From: Desulfuromonadales bacterium
GTDB taxonomy: Bacteria; Desulfobacterota; Desulfuromonadia; Desulfuromonadales; BM103
Assembly (NCBI GenBank): GCA_030145205.1
Contig: JAQYVZ010000001.1
Location: 174,580-238,579 of the forward strand
Length of the DNA: 64,000 bases
Direction: 5' to 3'
Part shown: positions 20,508 through 30,100 of the stretch, piece after piece
How the letters are laid out: each line of letters begins with the position of its first letter
Numbering within the stretch: position 1 is the stretch's first letter
The notes under the pieces: model-generated
Databases searched by the model: none
What the model was told of the DNA's origin: nothing
What the model saw: only the letters and a program-made list of their open reading frames with translations
Made by a program: the position numbers and the translations under genes

Positions 20508-20606
20508 TTTTAATCACAGGAAACTTATCAACAATCTATAACGCTTCGTCTTCTGCCAACGGCAGTAGACAGGCTGACCCAGCTTACAATCCAATGGGAG
20601 GGATTT

Positions 20607-23297
20607 ATGCGAAGGGTGTTCTGTATTGGTCACTTGTTATCCGTCATTTCACTGATTTGCGCCGTTATATGCCTGAGCAGCGCCATGGCTGCACCAACAT
20701 TGCAATCTCTAGGTCAAATCGATGAAGGGCTGTCGGTCCCGACCCGGCTGGACATCGATTCCGCCGGCAACCTGTATGTCGCGGACCCTCGTCAGAAAAC
20801 CATCTTTGTCTTCGACAAGTACGGCAAGCCGGTCACTGAATTCAAGATTGACAGCCTGAGCGGCGGCGGCCTGGCCGTCACGACCGATGGTCAGCGTATT
20901 TATGCAGCCGGCGGGCAATCCGTACTAATTCTGGATGGCAAAACTGGCGAGACACTCGGACAGCTTGGCGATAAGACGACTTCGATCGCAGCCGTCGGCT
21001 TTATTGATATCGGTGCCGAAGGCAAAGTTTACGTCGCTGACACTCAGCAACGCCTCGTCCTGATCTTCAGCGCCGCAGGGGAACTTCTCGACCAGTTCGG
21101 CGACCCCGATTCGACCACCGGTCAGTTTGCCAGCATCTTTGCCATGTCCGTCGACCCTGCCTCCTTTGAAATTTATGTCGGCGATTCCGTCCGCACCTAC
21201 ACGAGTCAATCAAAGGTCATGGTCTTCTCACCTGCAGGGGAGCTGCTGCGCACCCTCTTCTCCGATGACGAAACCATCTTCGGCGACCCCGCCCTGTTCT
21301 TCTTCGGTGGGATCACCTTCGACCAACAGGGGAATGCTTACTTCCTCGACACCTATCGCTCAGACGTGCGTGTGGTGCAGCTGCCGGGAACCTTCCAGGC
21401 GAGCTTCCCCATGCCCAGTCTGCTGCCAGGCAATATGGAGCGGCCGATTGACGCCGCCTTCGATCCTTCGACGCAACGCCTGTTTATTGCCTGCGACGGT
21501 GGCCGCGTTGAAGTCTTCGGCTTGAATGGCGCCGGCAACCCGGATCCGAACAGCCCCCCCGGCATGCCAACCTTGTTCCACCCAATTGCTGGCAGTGAAA
21601 CCGACACGCTGGTGCCACAGCTCAGCTTCCAAAATGCAGAAGATCCGGACAACAACGTCCTTAAGTATGACGTCAAGCTCAATAAGAATGGTGTTCAGGT
21701 CGCACTTTATGAAGACCTGCCGCAGTTCCTGCCGACATCCTATGCCCAGGTCGATCAGGATCTGATTGAGAACGCACTCTATGCCTGGTCAGCACGCGCC
21801 AAGGATGCATCAACAGCCTCCGAATGGACTGCGGAAGAGACCTTCTATGTCAACGCCGTGCAAGAGGCCCCGGTCACTCCGGAGATCGTGGTCCCGGCAG
21901 AAGTCCCGACTTTGGACGGGGCAGGCCAGCTCATCTGGATGACCAGCAGTGACCCTGATCCCTTCGACACCGTCAGCTACCGGGTGGAACTGTTCAGCAG
22001 CGCCAGCCAACTTGAAGCGGTCGCAACCCAGGAACTGACCGGCACGACGACCACCCTTGCCAGCTTTGAAAATTATCAACAACTCGTCGCCGGCGAAACC
22101 TACACCTGGCACGTCATAGCCGTTGATAATCACGGCCTCGCTTCTGCACCCAGCGTCGCCGGCGAGTTTATCTATGATACGACCGTCCTTACGGTCACCG
22201 CAGACCAACCGGACGCCCAGGTCTTCATGGGCGGCAACCACGCCTACGCCGGACGTTATCTCGGTCAGGTCCCCGTTGAAGTTCGCGACCTGCCGGCGGG
22301 TGCGGTCTCTGTCGTCATTGAGTGTGCTGGCTACGAGCCATATGTCCAACAGGTCATCATCGAAGACAGTGACCAGGTCACCGTAGATGCGGTTCTGACC
22401 GCAGCACTACAGCCTGCCTGGAAAGACAAGGGGAGTAGATTGCTGAGCACCGATCTCACCGGGGCCGCTCCATTCTTTGTTGACTTTGATAATAACGGTG
22501 TGATCGACATGCTGGTCGGCGACAGCAGCGGTGCCATCACCCTTTCTCCCGGGATCCCCAGTGAAGAAGGGGCTCTTGACTTCGCTGAAGCCGCTGTACT
22601 GGACCTCCCATTGACCCCTGGCGCCGTTCCCTTTGTCGCTGACTGGGACAATGACAGCCGCAAAGACATCCTGGCCGGCGGCGTGAACGGCACGATTACC
22701 CTGTTCCTGAATATCGGGACCGAAGCTGAGCCCCGCTTTGATCAAGGCAGCCTGCTTCTGACCGCCGGCACCGGCAGAATCGTTCCGGTCGTGCTCGACC
22801 TGGATGGCGACCGTGACAAGGATCTGCTGGTGGGCACCAGCGATGGCGCCATTCTCCTCTACGACAACATCAACGACGACAGCACCCCCGTGCTGGCCGA
22901 GCCTCACCAACTGGCATCGGTTAACGGCGCGGCAGCTCCCATCGCAGTAGACTGGAATGCTGACGGCGCCAGAGACCTGCTGGTGGCCTGTGACGAGGGC
23001 CTGATGCTCTTCCTGCAACAGGAGCAAACCTTCCCTGCCGGCGTGGTTTTGCAGTCGCAAACCTCCTCAGGCAAACGGAGGGCACGTCCTTTCCAATTGG
23101 GTGATGAGCCTGTTCTGTTTGCCTTTGATCTGGACGACAAAAAGGGGAAAGAGCTCCTGGTGGGCAATGCGGCAGGCAATATCCTGCTGTTCCGTTCAGA
23201 CGCTAAAGAAGCGACAGCCACGGCCAGCAGTCTGACGACCAGATCGAGCTTACTGTGGGACTCAAAAGGCGCCCGCAAAGGGAAACAAAACCGTTAA
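20607..23297 (+). CDS. Secreted NHL-propeller/PEGA/FG-GAP repeat protein
   Basis: The 896-residue exported protein has a signal peptide (1-28, ending SSAMAAP). Residues about 30-310 are NHL-type propeller blades (PTRLDIDSAGNLYVAD and similar). Residues about 325-525 are two FN3-like beta-sandwiches (SYRVELFS, YTWHVIAVDNHG). Residues about 528-600 form a PEGA domain (GQVPVEVRDLPAG). Residues about 610-880 are FG-GAP/VCBS-like blades (FVDFDNNGVIDMLVGD, DLDGDRDKDLLVG), a second, calcium-binding propeller. No CXXCH is present, so it binds no heme. It lies between the heptaheme gene and the giant array, 33 bases ahead of the first giant cytochrome and presumably co-transcribed. A scaffold or docking protein for the cytochromes is plausible but unproven. 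Confidence 0.85.
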   Translation: MRRVFCIGHLLSVISLICAVICLSSAMAAPTLQSLGQIDEGLSVPTRLDIDSAGNLYVADPRQKTIFVFDKYGKPVTEFKIDSLSGGGLAVTTDGQRIYAAGGQSVLILDGKTGETLGQLGDKTTSIAAVGFIDIGAEGKVYVADTQQRLVLIFSAAGELLDQFGDPDSTTGQFASIFAMSVDPASFEIYVGDSVRTYTSQSKVMVFSPAGELLRTLFSDDETIFGDPALFFFGGITFDQQGNAYFLDTYRSDVRVVQLPGTFQASFPMPSLLPGNMERPIDAAFDPSTQRLFIACDGGRVEVFGLNGAGNPDPNSPPGMPTLFHPIAGSETDTLVPQLSFQNAEDPDNNVLKYDVKLNKNGVQVALYEDLPQFLPTSYAQVDQDLIENALYAWSARAKDASTASEWTAEETFYVNAVQEAPVTPEIVVPAEVPTLDGAGQLIWMTSSDPDPFDTVSYRVELFSSASQLEAVATQELTGTTTTLASFENYQQLVAGETYTWHVIAVDNHGLASAPSVAGEFIYDTTVLTVTADQPDAQVFMGGNHAYAGRYLGQVPVEVRDLPAGAVSVVIECAGYEPYVQQVIIEDSDQVTVDAVLTAALQPAWKDKGSRLLSTDLTGAAPFFVDFDNNGVIDMLVGDSSGAITLSPGIPSEEGALDFAEAAVLDLPLTPGAVPFVADWDNDSRKDILAGGVNGTITLFLNIGTEAEPRFDQGSLLLTAGTGRIVPVVLDLDGDRDKDLLVGTSDGAILLYDNINDDSTPVLAEPHQLASVNGAAAPIAVDWNADGARDLLVACDEGLMLFLQQEQTFPAGVVLQSQTSSGKRRARPFQLGDEPVLFAFDLDDKKGKELLVGNAAGNILLFRSDAKEATATASSLTTRSSLLWDSKGARKGKQNR

Positions 23298-23330
23298 TCT
23301 GAAAGCGAGGCAGATCAACAAGGTTAATTT

Positions 23331-26300
23331 ATGTGGACTGACAGAAAGAAAGCAGCCTCGCCAGTGCAGCGCTTCGTAACTAGCGCTGCACTGGCGCTCC
23401 TGGCCCTGTTGCCAACTCAGGGTCAGGCGCGCATGGTGCACGACTTTGACTGCACTTTCTGCCACCTGGAGTATTCCGACCAAGAAAAACCGTACATGAC
23501 CTACAACGTCTGTCTTGATTGCCACTACCCCGGCAATGAGGGCACGACCTACCAACGTTCCGACGGCAGCGACTCCAACCCGATCACTGCCACCTTTGCC
23601 GCCGGCGACGGTAGCAATGCCCTGGACTCCAACACTGCCCCTAGCGCTGAGACCTCGCACTTTTTTGCCGGATCGTCAGACAATGTACCTGCCGCTGGAG
23701 CAACACCGCCCACAAACTTCCGGTTCAACCTCGGCTGGGCCAACGGTCAAATCACCTGCAGTCGCTGTCACAACCCACATGGCGACACCAACAACCCCAA
23801 GCTATTGAAACTGGGAGCAGGCACAGCAGATGAAATGTGCCTTGACTGCCACAGCAGCTGGAATCAGAGTGGCAACCGGGGACGCGCCACCCATCCCCTG
23901 GTCGCCAATTACGCGACCACTGCGGCCGCAGCACCTGACAAGTATCACGCGACTCCGCAACTGAACAACCAGAGCGAAATCCAGCTGATCGACGGTGGGC
24001 TGTCCTGCTCCAGCTGCCATGGCGTGCACTTTGTTGACTCCGATGCCACGACGGCAGATGGGGTCGCCAACCACGGCAGCCTGAACAGCGGTGATGGCAA
24101 ATTGCTGCGTGGCAATGGCGCAGGGCGGAGTAACGCATCATCGCTCTGTCAAACCTGTCATACCTATGCACCGCACGGCAGCAGCGAGACAGAGGACGTC
24201 GGCTGTCTAGTTTGTCACAGTGGGCACTCTTACGACCCGGCGGCTCCCAACTATTTCGTCTTGCGTCGTGCGACCTCAACCACAGCCCTTGGCGCTGTCG
24301 CCGATCTCGACTACAGCGACCCAGGCGTTCTGGACGGCGCCCAGAGATATACCTTCTGGAACGACCAAACCGATGTGACCGCCACCGGTTACTGTGAAAA
24401 ATGCCACGGTGATGCCCAAACAATTGGCACCGGTGCAGGACAATATCATGTCACGACAGCCGTCTGTACCGATTGTCATGCCCACGGGCAAGAACAGGGG
24501 GCTTTTGCCGCAGCCTGTAATTCCTGCCACGGGTTCCCGCCTGGAGCTTTGGTCACAATCCCAGATGTTACCGGCTCAACCATCGCGGGAGCACATGCCG
24601 CACATGTCGAGGACCTTGGCATCGCCTGTGCCGCCTGCCACTACGCCAGCGTTGGCAGCGGACCGACCCACCTGAACGGCGACATCAAGATCACCATCGG
24701 CTTCGCCCCCGACGCCATCCCTACCCATGGGGGCGCGTACGATGGACAGACAACCGCTGAGTACGACCGGACGGTAACAACACCAGAAACCACGGTGACC
24801 AACTCCGGCAGCAAACTTTGCAGCAACCTCTACTGTCACGGCAATTATTCCGGCAGCGGCAAGAACGCCTCCCCTAAATGGGACGATGCCACCACCGCCG
24901 CCTGCGGTTCCTGCCACGGCGGCTCGAACAGCGATCTGCCGACCAGCGGCAATCATGGTGTCCACGCCTCTGCCAGTGGATTTAACATCCCCTGCACCAG
25001 CTGCCACCAAGGCGTCATCAGCGGTTCCGGATCCTATGCAATCGCTGACCAGGAGAAGCATGTCAACGGCAAGGTCGACTGGGCTTTCGATGCCACAGAG
25101 TCCAGGCTCAAAGGTGACGCAGAACTCTACACCTTGGCATCAGGTTCCCTCCAGCCTTCAGACGGGACAACACCGAGAGCCTACGGCCGCTGTGAAAACA
25201 TCTACTGTCATTCCAACGCACAACCTGACGGTGGGACCGGCAACCCCGACAGTTATGCGCAGCCGGTCTGGGGGACCACCAACACCCTGAATTGCGGTTC
25301 ATGTCACCAAGGGGGTGTTCATGGCGATACGGGACCGGCGATCGACAGCGGCAGTCACACCGCGCACCTGGATTACCCGTTGCATCCGATCGGCGAAATC
25401 GAATGCACGGTCTGTCATCGATGGAACACCGATCCCCACACCTCCGGCTTCGGCTGTAACAACTGTCATATCGCCCATGGCGGTGATTTCCTCGGTCCTC
25501 TCTTCTCCAACCACGTCGACGGTGAAGTCACCATCGCGTTTGAACCCACCTTCGGCACAGCAGCGAGCTACAACGGAACAGCTCTGCCGGGTGACGGCTA
25601 CGCCAGTTGCGACAATACTTACTGTCACAGCGTCGGTGATGACAGCGTGACTAACACCCAACTCCCGGAGGTCTACAACAATTCCCGCTACGCACAGCCG
25701 ACCTGGGGCGGCGGGACCCTGGCCTGCAACGCCTGTCACGGCCGCGGCACCTCTAACGGCGCTCCCGACTACACCAATGGCGGCAGCGGCTCCGAGAGCG
25801 CAAACGCCCACCCGGCTCATGTTGCTGACAATGAGATCGGTTGCGAGAAATGCCATTACGACACCACCAATGACGGCACATCGATCACCAGCAAGACATT
25901 GCATATAAACCAGAACAATACCGATATCAGCTTCAGCAGCCTCAATCCGGACGGCAGCTATGCGGCCGACAAGTCCTGCAGCAATACCTACTGCCACAGC
26001 GATGGGACCACGGTCTCAACCGGTTTTTATGTTCATGACGTGCCGGTCAACGATTCGCCGAAGTGGGACGGCAGCACACCCGACCCACAGGGAGATGGCG
26101 TTCTCTGCAATAACTGTCACGGGTACTACACGGCGGAAACCAACGTCACCGACGGTCCCGCATACGCCAACTATTCACCCAAAGCGAACAGCCACGACAA
26201 ACACAGCTACAGCTGGCTGGGCTGCCAGGATTGTCATTACACAACCACGACCGATGGCACAACGATTACCAATTTCGCCAACCACTTGAACGGGGTTTAC

Positions 26301-27047
26301 GATGTCTCCCCCAGCCCGACCTTCAACCGCCCACCGGTCAGCGGGGCCAATACGTTCGACTATACGTTTGATCCGGGCGGCGGCACATGCGACAGCATCT
26401 CCTGCCATGCAGGCCTGATTGCAGCGGACAAAACCTGGGGGAACTCCTCCATGAGCACGAACTTCTTTTACGGCTTCCAAGGCTGTTACGAGGTAACCTT
26501 CACTGAATCCAACACCAGCTGCACACCGGCGTCAGCCTGCACCGAACCTTATTCGTACATCTGGGATTTCGGGGATGGCACAGTCATCAACGGCAGTTCA
26601 AGTGAAACCCACGCATACGACTCGCAAGGCAGCTGGACGGTCACGTTGACGACTATCAGCGGCAGTGGGCTGAGTGGCTCCAAGTCACAAAACATCTCGA
26701 TCACGAATACGCAGGTTTTCAACAACAACATTAAGCCGACTTACGACGATCCTCCCGGCCCGGTCAGTGTCTCCGTCGACGGTATGACTGTCACGATTAC
26801 AGACCTGCACACCGATCCGGACTTTGATTGTTACACCGCGGAATATGGAGACGGACTGGTCAAAATTGATTGGGGCCCCGGCGGCTACGTTGATTACCCG
26901 GCTGATTTGTCGGCAGCTCCGTCCAATCAACAGTTTTCGTATACGTATGCGACTCCAGGAACCTACACCGTGAGATACGGGATCCAGGATAATGTGATGA
27001 CTTACCCTGACTTTATCCCCAATTTCTCGGTCACAGTCCCCCAATAG
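23331..27047 (+). CDS. 25-heme giant c-type cytochrome with CX4CH motifs and PKD domains
   Basis: This 1238-residue protein is the first of seven paralogs. A signal peptide (ending GQARMVHDFDC) leads into the shared N-terminal heme module (about 34-230). I count 25 heme motifs, the last near residue 1020: 20 CXXCH and five CX4CH (CSNLYCH, CENIYCH, CDNTYCH, CSNTYCH, CDSISCH). The alternation CX4CH...CXXCH from about residue 490 on is the Geobacter-type C4xC/C2xCH repeat. Residues about 1044-1125 are a PKD domain (YIWDFGDGT), followed by a second PKD-like sandwich to the end (YTYATPGTYTVRYG). It is probably exported to the outer surface as a long heme wire with an Ig-like tip. A 15-bp perfect inverted repeat lies inside its signal-peptide codons. 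Confidence 0.93.
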   Translation: MWTDRKKAASPVQRFVTSAALALLALLPTQGQARMVHDFDCTFCHLEYSDQEKPYMTYNVCLDCHYPGNEGTTYQRSDGSDSNPITATFAAGDGSNALDSNTAPSAETSHFFAGSSDNVPAAGATPPTNFRFNLGWANGQITCSRCHNPHGDTNNPKLLKLGAGTADEMCLDCHSSWNQSGNRGRATHPLVANYATTAAAAPDKYHATPQLNNQSEIQLIDGGLSCSSCHGVHFVDSDATTADGVANHGSLNSGDGKLLRGNGAGRSNASSLCQTCHTYAPHGSSETEDVGCLVCHSGHSYDPAAPNYFVLRRATSTTALGAVADLDYSDPGVLDGAQRYTFWNDQTDVTATGYCEKCHGDAQTIGTGAGQYHVTTAVCTDCHAHGQEQGAFAAACNSCHGFPPGALVTIPDVTGSTIAGAHAAHVEDLGIACAACHYASVGSGPTHLNGDIKITIGFAPDAIPTHGGAYDGQTTAEYDRTVTTPETTVTNSGSKLCSNLYCHGNYSGSGKNASPKWDDATTAACGSCHGGSNSDLPTSGNHGVHASASGFNIPCTSCHQGVISGSGSYAIADQEKHVNGKVDWAFDATESRLKGDAELYTLASGSLQPSDGTTPRAYGRCENIYCHSNAQPDGGTGNPDSYAQPVWGTTNTLNCGSCHQGGVHGDTGPAIDSGSHTAHLDYPLHPIGEIECTVCHRWNTDPHTSGFGCNNCHIAHGGDFLGPLFSNHVDGEVTIAFEPTFGTAASYNGTALPGDGYASCDNTYCHSVGDDSVTNTQLPEVYNNSRYAQPTWGGGTLACNACHGRGTSNGAPDYTNGGSGSESANAHPAHVADNEIGCEKCHYDTTNDGTSITSKTLHINQNNTDISFSSLNPDGSYAADKSCSNTYCHSDGTTVSTGFYVHDVPVNDSPKWDGSTPDPQGDGVLCNNCHGYYTAETNVTDGPAYANYSPKANSHDKHSYSWLGCQDCHYTTTTDGTTITNFANHLNGVYDVSPSPTFNRPPVSGANTFDYTFDPGGGTCDSISCHAGLIAADKTWGNSSMSTNFFYGFQGCYEVTFTESNTSCTPASACTEPYSYIWDFGDGTVINGSSSETHAYDSQGSWTVTLTTISGSGLSGSKSQNISITNTQVFNNNIKPTYDDPPGPVSVSVDGMTVTITDLHTDPDFDCYTAEYGDGLVKIDWGPGGYVDYPADLSAAPSNQQFSYTYATPGTYTVRYGIQDNVMTYPDFIPNFSVTVPQ
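23359..23396 (+). repeat. 15-bp perfect inverted repeat inside the start of a coding region
   Basis: CGCCAGTGCAGCGCT (23359-23373) and AGCGCTGCACTGGCG (23382-23396) are exact reverse complements around the 8-base loop TCGTAACT. The hairpin starts 28 bases after the ATG of the 25-heme cytochrome gene, within the signal-peptide codons. No T tract follows, so it is not a normal terminator. It may control translation or mark an mRNA processing site between this gene and the NHL gene. Confidence 0.85.
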
Positions 27048-27085
27048 CAGAACGGGGCTGAAAAGAATGTTCGACCACATACATT

Positions 27086-27116
27086 AAGGCCGACGACCTT
27101 CGGGACAGTCAGGCTT
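27086..27116 (+). terminator. Possible hairpin terminator with UUCG loop
   Basis: AAGGCCGAC and GTCAGGCTT pair imperfectly around CC-TTCG-GG, followed by ATTGTG rather than a T run. It sits in the 118-base gap after the 25-heme gene and could attenuate rather than stop transcription. Confidence 0.3.
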
Positions 27117-27165
27117 ATTGTGCCCCAGGGCATACATTTTCAATTACTTTCACCAGGAGGGCCTG

Positions 27166-30100
27166 ATGATCGGCAGATCTTCAGCAACAATCACTGTACT
27201 GGCCTGTCTATTTTTGATGCCAGCCCTGCTTAACGCAGCCATGGTTCACGATTTTGACTGTGTGCTCTGTCACTTGGAGTATTCCGACGAAGAAAAACCG
27301 TACATGACCTACAATGTCTGCCTCGACTGCCACTACCCCGGTAACGAGGGGACAACCTACACCAAGACAGACGGTGCTGAGACCAACCCGATTACCGCAA
27401 CTTTCGCAGCAGGCGACGGCAGCGACCTGATCGGCTCCAATGCCGCCCCCGGCAACCAGAGCTCACACTTCTTCGCCGGCGCCTCCGACAGCGCGCCCTC
27501 CGTGGTTGCCGAACCGCCCAGCAACTTTCGTTTCAATCTCGGTTGGGCTAACGGCCAGGTCACCTGCAGCCGCTGCCACAACCCGCACGGCGACACCAAC
27601 AACCCCAAGCTGCTCAAGCTGGGCGACGGCACTGCCGATACCATGTGCCTCGACTGCCACAATGACTGGAACCAGTCCGCCAACCACGGCAAGGGCAGCC
27701 ACCCGTTGCACGCCGATTACAAGAGCTTGGTCCTGAGTAATCTCGACAGCTACAACTACCCGCCGAACAACTTCGACACCCAAGGTGGTATCGACCTGGC
27801 TGAAGACACCAAGGTCTCCTGCACCTCGTGTCACGGCGTCCACTTCGCCGACTCTCACGCATCGACCGCTGATGACAAGAGCGCTACCCTGACTAACGGC
27901 GATGGCCGCCTGCTCAAATTCGACGGTCCCGGCAGCGAAAATCCGCAGAAGAGCCTCTGCCAGAGCTGTCATAACTATTACAAACATGGCGCCACAGCCG
28001 ACACCACCCTCGGCTGCATGGAATGTCACCTCGGCCACGACCAGGCCTCCGGCCTGAACGCCAACTACATGCTGCTGCGCAAGCAGGTCACGGCCACCCT
28101 GCCGAAGACAGGTTCAGAGGCAACCGTCAACATCGCTTACCTCACCTACCCGGCCGGCGACAGCTTTGACGGCGTCTGCCTGCAATGCCACGACGTGCCG
28201 CCCAGCCACGACCGACCCGAGGGCCAGGATGACTGGAACGACTGCCTGCGCTGCCACGACCATTCCTACGGCTTCGCTCACGGCGGCCCGAACTGCGGTG
28301 CCTGTCATGGGCATGAGGAAGGTTACGAGTACGAGCCGGGCCGCTTCAGCGTTGCCCAGGGCACGGTACAGAGTCATGCCACCCATACCGAGAATGACGA
28401 TGATGACCTGCGTGGCCCGTATATCGACTGCAGCGCCTGTCACGACACCGACAACTACCCCTACTTCAAGTCAGGCACCGATGGCAACGGCGACGGCCTG
28501 ATCACCCTGGCGGAGACTGATGTCTGCGACACCTGCCACAGCCCGGATGGCGCCATTGATGGCGTCAATGATGCCACCCTCGGCGCCAAGACCAACTGGG
28601 CTTCCGGCGTGTATGATGGCGAGGTCCTGCCGGCGGCCAAGCAGCTGTGGTGCATCACCTGCCACGACGATGGCACCGCCAACTCGAAGGCAGATGGTTC
28701 AGGTGTTGACGCCCAACCGGTCGGCGGCGACAACAGCACCACCGGCTTCTATGTCGATGGCCACGGCAAAGGTAGCGCTATCGACTGCAGCGTCTGCCAC
28801 GACATCACCAGTTGGCATATCGATCACTCCTATACTCCGATTGCGGTCCAGACCACCGGGCACAGGGAGAACCAACAAGCACCCAATCCGACCAATTACC
28901 GTTTTTATCCGGGTAAGGGCATGACCCTTCCCTATGAACTCTTCCCATCAAACCCAAGCTACACCCTCTGTTACAGCTGTCATGATCCGAATATCACCAT
29001 GGGGGCAACCAGTAATTTCCGTGTCGACAACTGGCGCGGCGGCATTGCCAACCTGCATTCTTACCATACCGGCTTTGCCACCTGCGTCTTCTGCCACGAC
29101 CCGCACGGCAGCACATCCCCTGCCATGTACGGCACCCCGGGAACCTGGGGGGGAACCAACGGCCCTGTGCAGTACCTCTACCTCGACAGCACTTCCGGCA
29201 AATACAAAGGCCTGTACGACCAGAGCAAATGGCGTAACCCGGCCGAGAACAAAGGTCTGGCACAAACCGGTGGCTATGGCTGCACAGTATGTCACAGCCC
29301 TGTTGACGTTGATGCTGGCGTCGGCCCAACCGAAGGGGAATACGACGGCTGGTACCTGCGCACCTATATCCCCCACAGCTACAGCGCTGACAACGATACA
29401 GACAATGACACCGTCATAGACAGCCATGACAACTGCATGACGGTCGCCAACAGCACCCAAACTGACAGCGATGGCGACGGCCTCGGCGACGCCTGCGACA
29501 ACTGCCCGAACGACGCCAACCCGGATCAGGCCGACATTGACGGTGACGGTAGCGGCGACGACTGCGATGTCTGCAGCGATCCGGATTCTGACAGCCTGTG
29601 CAGCGACAATGACAACTGTTCTCTGGTGAACAATCCCGACCAAACCGACGATGATGCCGACTTGGTCGGCGACGCCTGCGACAACTGCCTGGGGCTGTTT
29701 AACCCCCACCAGAATGATCCGGATAACGACGGCCAGGGCTCCCTGTGCGACGTCTGCCCGAACGATGCCGACGATGACATCGACGCCGATGGCGTCTGCG
29801 GCGATATCGACAATTGCCGGTCAACCGCCAACACGAACCAGGCTGACAGCGATGGTGACCAGGTCGGCGATGTCTGCGACAACTGCCCGGCAACGGTCAA
29901 TACCGATCAGGCTGATGCGGATGACGACGATTTCGGCGACGCCTGTGAAATCTTCTGCCCGGCCCCCGGAGACCCTGCCTGGATCGTCCAGACCGGCACG
30001 AGTGCAGAAGACAAATATGTCGCTCTGGACAGCGACCCGTCCGGCAACATCTACCTCACGGGCTATTCCCGCGGCGACTTTGCAGCGCCGGTACTCGGTT

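Larger units (their letters stand above)
20281..20606. other. Divergent regulatory region with two sigma-54 type sites
   Basis: This AT-rich spacer of 326 bases separates the heptaheme gene from the NHL gene and carries a GG-N10-GC site on each strand (listed separately). In the plus-strand leader, GTCT-T-CTGCC and GGCAG-T-AGAC near 20548-20570 form a small hairpin. GGGAGGG ahead of 20607 is the ribosome site. No coding frame is supported. Confidence 0.6.
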
